Part shown: positions 30,192-38,809 of the stretch, one piece after another
How positions within the stretch are numbered: position 1 is the first letter of the stretch
Layout: every line of letters begins with the position of its first letter
Source of the DNA: a virus
Length of the DNA stretch: 64,000 bases
IMG/VR virus record: IMGVR_UViG_3300032224_001477
Span: 1-64,000 of that record
Reading direction: 5' to 3' (one strand)
Program-made: the position numbers and the translations under genes
Notes under the pieces: model-generated
Told to the model about the DNA's origin: nothing
Databases searched by the model: none
What the model saw: only the letters and a program-made list of their open reading frames with translations

Positions 30192-30511
30192 TCAACCTAA
30201 CCAAAGCACCCATCAACAGGATTGAACCTTGCGATGACAACCCTGGTACACACAAGACCGGGGAGCTACGCAACATTACAGCCGACGAGATAACCGCGAT
30301 CCTTGGCTTCGAGCCTAACTTCCCTGATGATCCAGCCAAGGTGGTTAACTCCTGGCTTGGACGATTCATCTACTCGGATGGAGAACGCAGGACGTTCGCT
30401 ATCTGGGACTACAAAGGGTCACACTTGGACAACAAGTTCAGTACTTGGGGCGACCAGGAGTTACTCAACGGACTGTTCTACGGACACTACCACCACGGTC
30501 TAGGTTGGTAA
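30188..30511 (+). CDS. Hypothetical protein, 107 residues
   Basis: Contains ITADEITAILGFEPNFPDDP, then VNSWLGRFIYSDGERRTFAIWDY and GLFYGHYHHGLGW. The alternating Trp/Tyr strands suggest a compact alpha/beta fold; the FEPNFPDDP loop with a following strand is reminiscent of small phage inhibitors, but I recognise no family. Confidence 0.5.
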   Translation: MINLTKAPINRIEPCDDNPGTHKTGELRNITADEITAILGFEPNFPDDPAKVVNSWLGRFIYSDGERRTFAIWDYKGSHLDNKFSTWGDQELLNGLFYGHYHHGLGW

Positions 30512-30526
30512 ATTACTGACTGTTAT

Positions 30527-30724
30527 ATGTCAGCAACTTACACCATTCCTAACTGGTTTAGCCCACCTATGTGTCGCGCAATCATTCGCGCACACAAGGA
30601 AGGCTACAAAGTTCAGGAGATCAGTCATCTATTCAACATTAAGTACAACCAGATCTATCGGTTCCTTGTGCTCAGCCAGCACTTGATCCCAACCAAGAAA
30701 GTTAAACCTAATGAAGATAAATAA
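30527..30724 (+). CDS. Helix-turn-helix-like small protein, 65 residues
   Basis: CRAIIRAHKEGYKVQEISHL followed by FNIKYNQIYRFL fits a homeodomain-like HTH (as in resolvase or MarR-like tails), ending with a Lys-rich tail. ATG lies in the ATTACTGACTGTTATATG element of the recurring motif. Possibly a small regulator. Confidence 0.5.
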   Translation: MSATYTIPNWFSPPMCRAIIRAHKEGYKVQEISHLFNIKYNQIYRFLVLSQHLIPTKKVKPNEDK

Positions 30725-30872
30725 GATGCCATCAAAAGAATTGGTCAGCATCAAAGCCCGACTCAAAACGATAAGGGAAAAGACGGACAGCGCACCTGCC
30801 AAGGGTGACGAGTCTCCTTCTCTCTATTACAGGCACATCACCGAACAGTTACTACGAAGGGAGGGTAAATGA
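30711..30872 (+). CDS. Basic hypothetical protein, 53 residues
   Basis: Overlaps both neighbours. Lys/Arg-rich helix (SIKARLKTIREKTDSAPAKG) then YYRHITEQLLRREGK. Unknown function. Confidence 0.5.
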   Translation: MKINKMPSKELVSIKARLKTIREKTDSAPAKGDESPSLYYRHITEQLLRREGK

Positions 30873-31315
30873 AATCAGCTGTACTCGATACGCTGGATGA
30901 CATGGACGTAGGTATCGACCAGCTCCTACCTACCACAAGCGATAAACCCACAGCTAAAAACCTTTGGGCTATCTGCACGGAAAGCCAATGGGTTAGCCGT
31001 GCCTGTGGTTGGGAGAAGATTGCCAAGACTTCAACGGATCAGTTTCCTGAAGACAAGGCAACCGTCCGCGCTAACCGCAATACCGGCAAGTCGAACATGA
31101 TTTACACGGTGTACTTCAACTACGGCACACGGACACACACAAGCAGTTGGGGTAACTACAATTATAGAAGCCGATTGATGGTTAGCACAACAGGCGAACT
31201 AGTTGATCGTCACTTCCACTTCAACGGTAGTTGCCCCACTGACGGAGAACTTCAGAAGATCACCGACACAATGGAGTTCATTGAGTCGAGGATCCGGGCC
31301 GCGAGTAACGGCTAA
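30869..31315 (+). CDS. Hypothetical protein, 148 residues
   Basis: Acidic N-terminus, then a mixed fold with CTESQWVSRACGWEKIAKTS and a Tyr-rich central part (YFNYGTRTHTSSWGNYNYRS) and helix at the end. Overlaps the previous gene. No family recognised. Confidence 0.55.
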   Translation: MKSAVLDTLDDMDVGIDQLLPTTSDKPTAKNLWAICTESQWVSRACGWEKIAKTSTDQFPEDKATVRANRNTGKSNMIYTVYFNYGTRTHTSSWGNYNYRSRLMVSTTGELVDRHFHFNGSCPTDGELQKITDTMEFIESRIRAASNG

Positions 31316-31375
31316 TCAGTACGGTTCTATGAACCGCGATCCACAATACAACAAACTAAAACGGAGGATACACAC

Positions 31376-31726
31376 ATGGCTTACGTTGTTACAGCCACAC
31401 CTGATCAGGTTGACTTGTTTGGCAAGGCGTCTGATCAGCTCAACAAAGCGAAGAAGGTACGGGATGATCTCGTCAAACGGATCTTTCTACCTTCGTCTCA
31501 TGACGGAAACACGCACTGGGCAGGGGCACATTATCAGATCACTGCCTCTGAAAGGCGTGTCAATCGGTTCGATGTAGAGACCTTAATCAGCAAACTTCAG
31601 GAGCGTGGCATCGATGATGCCAACGCCCTGGTTGAATCCTGTCAGAAGGATTCCATCAGCGTTTCGTTTCGATCCACCGTCCTCATTGGACGGTTGGCAA
31701 TGCAACTCGCACAAGCAACCAGCTAA
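31376..31726 (+). CDS. Hypothetical protein, 116 residues
   Basis: CGGAGGAT ribosome site. Helix-rich N-terminus (VDLFGKASDQLNKAKKVRDD) and a His-containing middle (PSSHDGNTHWAGAHYQITAS). Possibly early; lies just before the DUF932-like gene with a good ribosome site in between. Unknown function. Confidence 0.5.
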   Translation: MAYVVTATPDQVDLFGKASDQLNKAKKVRDDLVKRIFLPSSHDGNTHWAGAHYQITASERRVNRFDVETLISKLQERGIDDANALVESCQKDSISVSFRSTVLIGRLAMQLAQATS

Positions 31727-31740
31727 AGGAGATACCCACC

Positions 31741-32487
31741 ATGGCTAAACTAAAAGCAACTGCACCGGTGTCCGTCGAAGCACTCGACGTACATCCCTTA
31801 CCCCCATCAACCGAAACCTTCCACCCCGTAGCACACGGTAGTTTGCACAGCATGTTCTTGCAGGCATCCGAGGCTGCCGGACTGACTGTGGTACCAGCTA
31901 AGTTCCAGCTCGCACCCAATGGCGAGATGGCCATCGGTACCTACAACCTCATCGACTCACGCCTGGATGGTACAGAGACCAAGGCGCAGATCGGTTGGTT
32001 CAATAGCTGGGACAAGTCCTGCTCAGCCCGCATGTACATGGCGGACGAGATCAAGTGGTGCACCAATGGGATGGTCTTTGCCATGCGGGTGTTAGCCCGC
32101 AAGCACACGACCAACATTCTGGCTGACCTGCCCGGCGGCATAGCCAAGGCTATGAGCGACGCAGTACCCAAGTTCCTGGCTAACCGTGTTCGCATCGAGA
32201 CGTACAAGTCGACGGCCTTGGAGACCAAGGACGCTGACCACTTGCTCATGGAACACTGGCGCCAAGGTATCCTGGGTGACCGGCAGTTGAAGCGTGCTCA
32301 CTCCGAGTGGGTCGAGCCTACCTACAGTGCGTTCAAACCACGCAGTGTCTGGTCCTTCCACAACGCCATCACCGAATCCCTGAAGTCAGCTGTCGTGTTC
32401 GATGCCCCGCATCTGACCACGTTGAGCAACGACATCCTGGATTCGTACACCAACTTCAGCGAGCCGGCGTTCGCTGGAGCGAACTGA
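31741..32487 (+). CDS. DUF932-like phage protein, 248 residues
   Basis: Resembles DUF932 (phage/plasmid-like TIGR03299) proteins: FNSWDKSCSARMYMADEIKW, a CTNGMVFAMRVLARKHT box and a final ITESLKSAVVF stretch. This family, common in phages and plasmids, is of unknown function but usually early expressed. Strong AAAGGAGA ribosome site. A hairpin at 32494-32523 follows. Confidence 0.65.
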   Translation: MAKLKATAPVSVEALDVHPLPPSTETFHPVAHGSLHSMFLQASEAAGLTVVPAKFQLAPNGEMAIGTYNLIDSRLDGTETKAQIGWFNSWDKSCSARMYMADEIKWCTNGMVFAMRVLARKHTTNILADLPGGIAKAMSDAVPKFLANRVRIETYKSTALETKDADHLLMEHWRQGILGDRQLKRAHSEWVEPTYSAFKPRSVWSFHNAITESLKSAVVFDAPHLTTLSNDILDSYTNFSEPAFAGAN

Positions 32488-32493
32488 TTGGAT

Positions 32494-32523
32494 GGGGAGT
32501 GCCGTGTAACAGCGGCACTCCCC
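32494..32523 (+). terminator. GC-rich hairpin
   Basis: GGGGAGTGCCG and CGGCACTCCCC pair perfectly over 11 bp around an 8-base loop, 7 bases after the DUF932-like gene and just before a membrane peptide gene. Lacks a T tract; attenuator or mRNA-end stabiliser also possible. Confidence 0.55.
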
Positions 32524-32530
32524 TCCCGCT

Positions 32531-32620
32531 ATGGCAACCGTAAGCAACACCCTGGGTAAGATCCTAGCCATCCTATCGGTGGTTGGTTTCATACTCCTAT
32601 TACTACTGATGAAAATATGA
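32531..32620 (+). CDS. Single-pass membrane peptide, 29 residues
   Basis: MATVSNTLGKILAILSVVGF continues hydrophobic to the end (LLLLLMKI). The stop overlaps the rIIA-like start by 4 bases. In T4, rIIA and rIIB are membrane-associated, so a membrane partner here is attractive but unproven. Confidence 0.5.
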   Translation: MATVSNTLGKILAILSVVGFILLLLLMKI

Positions 32621-34962
32621 TCATAACAAACTCAAGACAGACACCGTTCCAGTCAGCACAGTTTGTAGAAAAACAATTCAGTATCCGCATCAACCCCAAA
32701 CTATTCGAGGCTCTCGGTTCGTTGTACACGGACCCAATCCTAGCCATCTGCCGTGAGTACATGACCAATGCAGATGAGGCACACCAGCTTGCCGGTCACA
32801 ATCAACCCATCCGGGTTACGTTACCCACCGCCTTAAAGCCTGAGCTCGTCATTGAGGACAAGGGGCCTGGCTTATCGCAAGATAAGATCTTTGAGCTGTT
32901 CACCACATACGGTGCAAGCGGCGATGAGAAAGAGACAAGCAATGCTTACGAGGGTGGCTTTGGTCTAGGCGGTAAGTGCTGGCGGTCCTATGCCGACAGC
33001 ATCATCGTCGAGTCCAAGTACGATGGGACTAAGACAACCTATTCGTTCTTCCTGGACGAGACGGGTATGGGTAAAGCTGCTGTCCTTAATAAGACCGCAG
33101 CCACCGGCACGGGCGTGACCATCCGCATCCCCATCAAGAAGGATGACATCGGCACCTTCACTGCACGCGCAGTAAAGATTGGCTCGATGTTTCCTGTCCG
33201 ACCTACCTTCACCAACCTGACCGACGCACAGTTCAAGGAGTCAATGGATGACGACATGGACTTTGCCAATCGGACTACCATCCATAAGACGGATAAGTTC
33301 AGTTACTTTGGCGACGGCTCTGCCTCGTATGTTCGTATGGGTAGGTTGGTCTACCCTGTCACCGGTCAGCATCTTCCCTCCAACTTCAGCGAGATTCTAA
33401 AGAGTCTGCTCGAAGCTGGCGTGTTGATTAACTTTACTGTTGGCGAACTGGATCTTGCGCCTAGCCGTGAGACGCTTAAGTACACCACCAAAACCGTATC
33501 GGCTTTGTTTGGTGAGCTGAAAGCTGCGGCTGACGGGATGGCCAAGGGTATCCTGAAGGAAGTTAATGATCTTCCCTCGGAGCACCTTGCCATTCTCAGG
33601 ATCAATGAGCTGACCAAGAAAGCCTATCGTGGCACCGGGTACAACAGCTCTCATGTGGAAATGTTCAGCCGCAAACTGGCTGAGAAGTTGGATAAGAAGT
33701 GGACGTGGCAGGGCAAGCCGCTTCTGCACAACACCTATGATCTGACTAAAGCGTTTCCTCCGGAGCCAGCAAATTACCCCAACACAAAAACTGAGTACTA
33801 CAAATCGCTTGGCCTAAGTAGCCGTGTGTTTTGGCTGAAGAACTGGGGCAACAAGAACCTTCAGTTCGAGGACGAGCGGGAGATTATTCCGTCCAAGCGT
33901 GCTGCCTTTGTAACCACAGGTACTCGCCTGTCCTCACCCAATGTGAGGATTAAGAAGTACCTCAACGACCACAAAGAGTTTGACCACGTCTATTTGCTGG
34001 GCATGACGGATTCCGCCAAGGCTGCGGTTACCGCCAAGTACCCGGGGTTGATGAGCTTACCGTTCATTGACGTCGATACCTTGCCGCTACCTGAAAGGGA
34101 TAGCTCCGGCGACGGTAGCACAGCTACTGGCGTTAAGAGTAAGAAGCACTGCAAGGGCAACGTGTTTGTGTTCGATGGCAATAACTCGAATGCAGAGAAA
34201 CGTTCCGACTTGTGGGGCATAACCAAAGACTACGACCTAGACGTACAAGAGCTCTATGTCGTATTGGATAACTTCCATGCCAACACCTTGAAGGGTGCGC
34301 ACTTTGGTATGTGTCTCAACACAGCTAGGAAAGCGTTGGCCTCAGTGGGCATGAAGTTTGATTACATCCACGGTATCAAGACTGGCGAGCTGGATAAGGT
34401 TAAAGACTCCAAGTGGTTGCATATCACTGAAGCCTTCGACTTAGCCTGTGCCAAGCTTGATGCTGACGAAGCATTGAAGGCCAAGGTCTACCCGATCATG
34501 GTCTACTCAATGGCTGGCAAAGGACTTCATTGGTCCAGTCGACCAAAGAACATGACGGAGAAACAGCACGGCCGGCTGTCTTACCTGAAAGAAATGCTTA
34601 AGCGAGTGAGCTCGTTTGTTCAAGGTACTAAAGGACTTGATGAAGTTCTCTTGGATATTAACCGCGAGTTCCAAACGTTAAGCGATGAACGCGCAACCTA
34701 CGACAGTTGGTTGAGCATGGCATATACCCTCGACTTTGATTGGTCAAAGGTTGTGGGGTATGAGCCAGCAGTCTTCGACAAGATGCGTTCGTTACTCAGA
34801 GATTACCCACTGCTGCGTTACTTCAACTACAACTCCAATGTTCTGAACGACACGTTCAGATCTAAAGGAGCCGCAGCTTTGAATGAATACATAACTTTGA
34901 AGCAACCCCTGGTTCAGAAGAATCAGGTCAAGCTTCCCAATAAAGAAAGAGAGGTAGCATGA
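32617..34962 (+). CDS. rIIA: rIIA-like GHKL ATPase, 781 residues
   Basis: The N-terminus has the GHKL/Bergerat ATP-binding fold: ICREYMTNADEAH (N box, about residues 44-56), IEDKGPGLS (G1) and GGFGLGGK (G2, about 113-120). This is how T4 rIIA and its relatives begin; the rest is less conserved. rIIA/rIIB of T4 prevent rapid lysis and are needed in lambda lysogens. It is followed by an rIIB homologue with a 4-base overlap, confirming the pair. Finding it beside an integrase is notable. Confidence 0.8.
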   Translation: MIITNSRQTPFQSAQFVEKQFSIRINPKLFEALGSLYTDPILAICREYMTNADEAHQLAGHNQPIRVTLPTALKPELVIEDKGPGLSQDKIFELFTTYGASGDEKETSNAYEGGFGLGGKCWRSYADSIIVESKYDGTKTTYSFFLDETGMGKAAVLNKTAATGTGVTIRIPIKKDDIGTFTARAVKIGSMFPVRPTFTNLTDAQFKESMDDDMDFANRTTIHKTDKFSYFGDGSASYVRMGRLVYPVTGQHLPSNFSEILKSLLEAGVLINFTVGELDLAPSRETLKYTTKTVSALFGELKAAADGMAKGILKEVNDLPSEHLAILRINELTKKAYRGTGYNSSHVEMFSRKLAEKLDKKWTWQGKPLLHNTYDLTKAFPPEPANYPNTKTEYYKSLGLSSRVFWLKNWGNKNLQFEDEREIIPSKRAAFVTTGTRLSSPNVRIKKYLNDHKEFDHVYLLGMTDSAKAAVTAKYPGLMSLPFIDVDTLPLPERDSSGDGSTATGVKSKKHCKGNVFVFDGNNSNAEKRSDLWGITKDYDLDVQELYVVLDNFHANTLKGAHFGMCLNTARKALASVGMKFDYIHGIKTGELDKVKDSKWLHITEAFDLACAKLDADEALKAKVYPIMVYSMAGKGLHWSSRPKNMTEKQHGRLSYLKEMLKRVSSFVQGTKGLDEVLLDINREFQTLSDERATYDSWLSMAYTLDFDWSKVVGYEPAVFDKMRSLLRDYPLLRYFNYNSNVLNDTFRSKGAAALNEYITLKQPLVQKNQVKLPNKEREVA

Positions 34963-35801
34963 ACATAATCATAACCGAAAATGACCTGACTGCGGTCATC
35001 AACAACAAGTCCTACACCCTCCGAAAGGAACACCCAAACTTCCGGTTGGTGGTGGACGGCATCAAGAACAAGTTCCCTGAGACGGAGATCGTTGACTTGA
35101 TGGACGTCACTAAGAGCGTCACCCATTACACCAACGGTAAGGTGGAGGTGCGTAACGGCGAGGTGTTCTACGACAACGAGCTAGTACAAGGCACGTTGGT
35201 AGAGCGTCTGCTCAGCTTCATGCAGGAAGGTCTTCCGCATGAACCCTACATAAAGTTCCTGGAGAACCTTATGCAAAACCCCAGCAGTCGTAGCCGGTCT
35301 CAGTTGTACCGCTTCCTTGAACACAAGAGTCTGCCCATCACAGATGATGGCTGCTTCCTTGCGTACAAGGGAGTCAGGGATAACTACCTGGACTGCCACT
35401 CAGGCACGATCGACAACCATCCCGGACGGCGCATCACCATGCCCCGCTCCAGGATCTCGGACGATCCTGACCTGGGTTGTCACACCGGGTTACACGTGGG
35501 TAGCGAGGAGTATGCGACCAGCTTTGGTCAGCGTACCGTCATCGTTAAGGTTAACCCACGTGACGTGGTGTCTGTCCCACTCGACTGCGATTGCCAGAAG
35601 ATGCGGGTCTGTGAGTATGAAGTCACGGCGGACTACGCCGGCTCCATGCGTCAGACTTACAGCTCCAGCAATACGGGGTACGGCGACAACGCCTACAACA
35701 ATACCGATGACGGCTGGGGTCAAGAGGATGAGTCTGGTGCGCACAGCACATCAGTCCTCAACCCTAATCGTTACGAGTACAAGTTCACACATCAGGTCTA
35801 A
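34959..35801 (+). CDS. rIIB: rIIB-like protein, 280 residues
   Basis: The pattern LYRFLEHKSLPITDDGCFLA, YKGVRDNYLDCHSGTIDNHPG, MPRS and CHTGLHVGSEEYATSF, VIVKVNPRDVVSVP, KMRVCEYEV matches T4 rIIB and its many homologues. The last 60 residues are Ser/Tyr/Asn/Gly-rich and disordered. Overlaps rIIA by 4 bases. A hairpin and the ATTACTGAC element follow it. Confidence 0.8.
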   Translation: MNIIITENDLTAVINNKSYTLRKEHPNFRLVVDGIKNKFPETEIVDLMDVTKSVTHYTNGKVEVRNGEVFYDNELVQGTLVERLLSFMQEGLPHEPYIKFLENLMQNPSSRSRSQLYRFLEHKSLPITDDGCFLAYKGVRDNYLDCHSGTIDNHPGRRITMPRSRISDDPDLGCHTGLHVGSEEYATSFGQRTVIVKVNPRDVVSVPLDCDCQKMRVCEYEVTADYAGSMRQTYSSSNTGYGDNAYNNTDDGWGQEDESGAHSTSVLNPNRYEYKFTHQV

Positions 35802-35824
35802 TTACTGACTGATGATGGCCAGTA

Positions 35825-35854
35825 AGGGGCGGTCGTTCCTATCCGACCGTCCCT
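35825..35854 (+). terminator. Hairpin after the rII genes
   Basis: AGGGGCGGTCG pairs with CGACCGTCCCT over 11 bp (one G-U) around an 8-base loop, then a CTGAAAAC tail and the next ribosome site. A likely intergenic hairpin, terminator or attenuator. The element ATTACTGAC overlaps its upstream edge. Confidence 0.5.
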
Positions 35855-35874
35855 GAAAACCATAAGGAGGACAC

Positions 35875-36075
35875 ATGAGTGGAGTTACATACGGACAGTG
35901 GTGGGCCCGCATGTCGTCTCAAGCTGCAGCTGAAAGCTCTCGTGAATACCACGATCTTAAATCTCAAATGCTCAAGCTTGAGAATCAAAAGCTGAAGGAA
36001 GAAATCCTAAAGCTTAAGAAAGACAACAACATAATTGAACGGGAGCAACAGCTTCAATCGGATCGTTGGGCATGA
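35875..36075 (+). CDS. Coiled-coil protein, 66 residues
   Basis: AAGGAGGA ribosome site. A Ser-rich start (GQWWARMSSQAAAESSREYH) then a strong coiled coil (LKLENQKLKEEILKLKKDNN). Unknown function. Confidence 0.5.
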   Translation: MSGVTYGQWWARMSSQAAAESSREYHDLKSQMLKLENQKLKEEILKLKKDNNIIEREQQLQSDRWA

Positions 36076-36290
36076 GCCTACTCAACAAAGCAGCAGTTAA
36101 ACGCAGCGCCCTTGATCTGGCCACAGCCAAGTACAAGGAGCGCAACAAGACTAGGTTAGAGATGGGCATCGCTCCGTTGAAGGCTCCGCCTTCACGGGTC
36201 AGCGGCGAGTTCATCGACACCTTCGAAGCCAAAGTGATTGGCTTACTCAACAGTATGGTCAATGACCATAAGACGGGAGCAACACTATGA
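36072..36290 (+). CDS. Hypothetical protein, 72 residues
   Basis: ATGA overlap. Basic helix (KRSALDLATAKYKERNKTRL) and an Ala/Pro linker (MGIAPLKAPPSRVSGEFIDT). Function unknown; overlaps the gp88-like gene start. Confidence 0.45.
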   Translation: MSLLNKAAVKRSALDLATAKYKERNKTRLEMGIAPLKAPPSRVSGEFIDTFEAKVIGLLNSMVNDHKTGATL

Positions 36291-36925
36291 CGTTAACTAT
36301 GGCTGAGTCCCACATCGGGGCTTTGTCCAATCCAAGTAAGATGCCCGGCTGGGGCTGGGGCATCTCCGCACTTAACTGCAACATCGGCACCAAGCTAAGA
36401 GAAGTAATCGATAGCGTATGCGCTGAGTGCTACGCCCTACGCAATCATTACGTTATGCAGAATGTAATACAGGCTCACGCTAAGCGTCAGCTTGCATCCA
36501 ACCGCGATGATTGGGTCGACCTCATGGCGTTTATGATCAACATGAAATCAAAGAACAAAGGCGGAGACGCCTTCCGTTGGTTTGATTCTGGTGATCTTCA
36601 ATCGGTAGAATTACTGACAAAGATCTGTCAGGTCTGCGTCAAGACACCTAAGGTAAAGCACTACCTACCAACGAAGGAATACAAGATTGTACAGGACTAT
36701 GTCCAGGGTGGCGGGGTTATCCCCGACAACCTGTGCATCAGGCTGTCCGCTTACATCATCGACGGTCCACTACCCCAAGCCTTAGCCCAACGCCTCGGCG
36801 TACAGACAGCTGTGACCGTAACTAGCAACGCTACCTGCCCAGCTAAACAGCAGAACAACAAATGCTTGGACTGCCGCATTTGCTGGGACAAAGCCACACC
36901 CAACGTCAGCTACATCAAGCATTAA
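36287..36925 (+). CDS. gp88-like (radical-SAM-like) protein, 212 residues
   Basis: Pattern SVCAECYALRNHYVMQNVIQ, then WFDSGDLQSVELLTKICQVC and a Cys-rich end (CPAKQQNNKCLDCRICW). The early CxxC plus CYA motif and later Cys cluster are typical of the phage Gene Product 88 family, which resembles radical-SAM proteins. Whether it binds an iron-sulphur cluster or S-adenosylmethionine here is inferred. Overlaps the previous gene and is followed by two HhH-GPD-type proteins. Confidence 0.6.
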   Translation: MTLTMAESHIGALSNPSKMPGWGWGISALNCNIGTKLREVIDSVCAECYALRNHYVMQNVIQAHAKRQLASNRDDWVDLMAFMINMKSKNKGGDAFRWFDSGDLQSVELLTKICQVCVKTPKVKHYLPTKEYKIVQDYVQGGGVIPDNLCIRLSAYIIDGPLPQALAQRLGVQTAVTVTSNATCPAKQQNNKCLDCRICWDKATPNVSYIKH

Positions 36926-36935
36926 GAAAGGATAC

Positions 36936-37508
36936 ATGATACAACCCATTAACCCTGTCAATGTTACGGACTACCAAAGAGACGACGCCAACCTTCAAGC
37001 CTTCTGGATCTTCTGCGTACTGACCGCCGGCAAGAATGCCGACACGGCAGCAAAGAAAGTATCGGAGTTACTGAACCGATTCACCACGCAGAAACCCTTT
37101 GAGTACATACGACAGCTTGGTCCTATTGCCCTGCGCAACGCCCTGCTTTCCGCCAAAAGCGGACAGTATGAGCGGATCTCCCAAGCTTTAATGGAATCAT
37201 GCAACCTCAACCTTAGATACGCCACGACGGATGAACTGGACGAGGTATACGGTGTAGGCCCCAAGACAGCTAGGTTCTTCATCCTACACACCAGACCCTC
37301 GGTTAGGGTCGCTGTGCTCGACACCCACATCCTTAAATGGATGAAGAGTGTCGGCGTAGAAGATGTGCCCGAGACATCCCCAACAGACAAGAATGTGTAC
37401 GAAAAGTATGAGCGCATCTGGCTCACGCTTTACCCGTCACACTTCCCCAATTGCACGCCGGCTCAAGCCGACTTGCTTATCTGGAGATTAATGAGCGGAC
37501 GCGAATGA
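36936..37508 (+). CDS. HhH-GPD DNA glycosylase/lyase-like protein, 190 residues
   Basis: A helix-hairpin-helix with VYGVGPKTARFFI followed by VLDTHILKWM: the Lys in the hairpin and the Asp are the catalytic pair of bifunctional endonuclease III/OGG-type glycosylases. The small size (190) matches a minimal base-excision enzyme. It could remove damaged or modified bases from phage or host DNA. Good ribosome site (AAAGGAT). A second, diverged HhH-GPD-type gene lies at 38165-38809. Confidence 0.7.
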   Translation: MIQPINPVNVTDYQRDDANLQAFWIFCVLTAGKNADTAAKKVSELLNRFTTQKPFEYIRQLGPIALRNALLSAKSGQYERISQALMESCNLNLRYATTDELDEVYGVGPKTARFFILHTRPSVRVAVLDTHILKWMKSVGVEDVPETSPTDKNVYEKYERIWLTLYPSHFPNCTPAQADLLIWRLMSGRE

Positions 37509-37732
37509 AAAGAAAAACAAAAAATAAATCACTACTGATAACAGTCGAACAAGGACTCGTACATGGATACAGACTTCCAAAAGGAATTGATGTTCTTGTT
37601 GTTGACTTAGATACCGCAAAGCATGAAGGGCAAGAATCAAAAGCTAGGCGTTGGCTTAAGAGAGTATCAGACGGTTCATGCCCAGAAACAACCTCCGAAG
37701 AACTTGGTTGGAGAGAGTGGGAAAGATTATGA
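37505..37732 (+). CDS. Hypothetical protein, 75 residues
   Basis: ATGA overlap. Lys-rich start (MKRKTKNKSLLITVEQGLVH) and an acidic tail. The KGIDVLVVDLDT strand-loop could be a small alpha/beta domain. Located between HhH-type genes; unknown function. Confidence 0.5.
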   Translation: MKRKTKNKSLLITVEQGLVHGYRLPKGIDVLVVDLDTAKHEGQESKARRWLKRVSDGSCPETTSEELGWREWERL

Positions 37733-37941
37733 GATTCTTTTACCACTTCAACAAACCCTTATCGGTACAACGTAAGGACGTCTGGTGGACTATCCACTAC
37801 CAGGGTCGTTGCGTTCCCATCACAGGTTTCGAGTGCCGTGTGCCAACACACGATCGCAAACGAAAATCACAACCTCGTGCAGTTGTTTGGGGCGATGCCC
37901 ACAGCATCGTCATTCAAGACAACCGCGCAATTATTACATAA
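37729..37941 (+). CDS. Hypothetical protein, 70 residues
   Basis: Starts MRFFYHFNKPLSVQRKDVWW and has a basic/aromatic beta pattern, two Cys and a Lys/Arg cluster. Overlaps the previous gene by 4 bases. Unknown function. Confidence 0.45.
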   Translation: MRFFYHFNKPLSVQRKDVWWTIHYQGRCVPITGFECRVPTHDRKRKSQPRAVVWGDAHSIVIQDNRAIIT

Positions 37942-37952
37942 AGGATACCCCT

Positions 37953-38168
37953 ATGACGTCATACGCCATAAAGAATAACCGCAACCTTTGGCTCTCCATC
38001 GACGATACCTGGATTGACCTTGAGGAAGGCATCCGCCAGGACACGATACGTGGCTACACAGAATTGGACGCAGTTAACGAGGATCTATTCAAGTACCAAG
38101 AGGAGAAGGCTACCATTGCCTACCACCCCTGGCAGCTGGGTAAGACCCGAGAGCTGTTGCTACCATGA
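37953..38168 (+). CDS. Hypothetical protein, 71 residues
   Basis: AAAGGAT upstream of ATG 37953. Acidic with Trp (LWLSIDDTWIDLEEGIRQDT). The stop overlaps the next start. Unknown function. Confidence 0.5.
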   Translation: MTSYAIKNNRNLWLSIDDTWIDLEEGIRQDTIRGYTELDAVNEDLFKYQEEKATIAYHPWQLGKTRELLLP

Positions 38169-38809
38169 CTGCCGGCATTAGGGATCTTTACTACAACCTC
38201 AAACAGTCCGACATCGACAGCTACACCCGCTACTGGGATGAGATTAATCCCAGAGGAGACAAGATGCGGGAGTTCAAGTTCTGGATGTTCAGCATCTTCG
38301 CAGCCAACATGGGCTGGGAGGACAACGTCAAGTGCATGGAAGCTGTCGGCAACCACAATGATTGGATCGACAATACAGCCGAGTTGGAACGTAGACTGTA
38401 CAACGCACGCACTGGTTTATGGCGGAGCAAAGCCAGAGACATCCAGCGTTTCACACAGTTGTTTATGCATAAGTATCACAGCTTTGTGCGTCAAGCCAAC
38501 GAGAGCTGTACCGAATACCGCAACCGCATTGCCGCGACTGTCCCTGGTTTAGGGCTGGCTAAAGCCAGCTTTGCCATTGGCATGTTGAATCCTAACTGCA
38601 TGGTCGTCTGCCTGGATCGATTGATCTTGCGTGGAATCCATGCATTAAAAGGACGGCAAGTAAACAAAACGGAGTACACAAAAATGGAGAACCATTGGAC
38701 TAGACTTGCCTCTGACTATGACGTTAAACCGTTCATTGCCAGAGAGATCTGGTGGAACAAGTTTCAAGGCTTTAAGTCCACGAGATATTGGAGTAAGACA
38801 CTTGAATGA
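38165..38809 (+). CDS. HhH-GPD-type protein, diverged, 214 residues
   Basis: Contains VPGLGLAKASFAIGML and CLDRLILRGIHAL: the helix-hairpin-helix plus conserved Asp of DNA glycosylases. Compared with the 36936 protein, the catalytic Lys is shifted by one position (GLGLAK), so lyase activity may be lost while the Asp remains. A long N-terminal helical region (MGWEDNVKCMEAVGNHNDWI) is present. It may recognise a different base or act as a binding protein. Confidence 0.55.
   Translation: MTAGIRDLYYNLKQSDIDSYTRYWDEINPRGDKMREFKFWMFSIFAANMGWEDNVKCMEAVGNHNDWIDNTAELERRLYNARTGLWRSKARDIQRFTQLFMHKYHSFVRQANESCTEYRNRIAATVPGLGLAKASFAIGMLNPNCMVVCLDRLILRGIHALKGRQVNKTEYTKMENHWTRLASDYDVKPFIAREIWWNKFQGFKSTRYWSKTLE

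Noticed and set aside
31322-31336. CGGTTC-TAT-GAACCG hairpin proposed as terminator
   Set aside because: Short stem, no T tract, within a gap of 60 bases before a gene with its own ribosome site; too weak to call.
33039-33281. Hsp90/MutL-like assignment for the GHKL ATPase
   Set aside because: The N-terminal motifs are shared by GHKL proteins, but the partner gene is a clear rIIB homologue, so rIIA is the better call.
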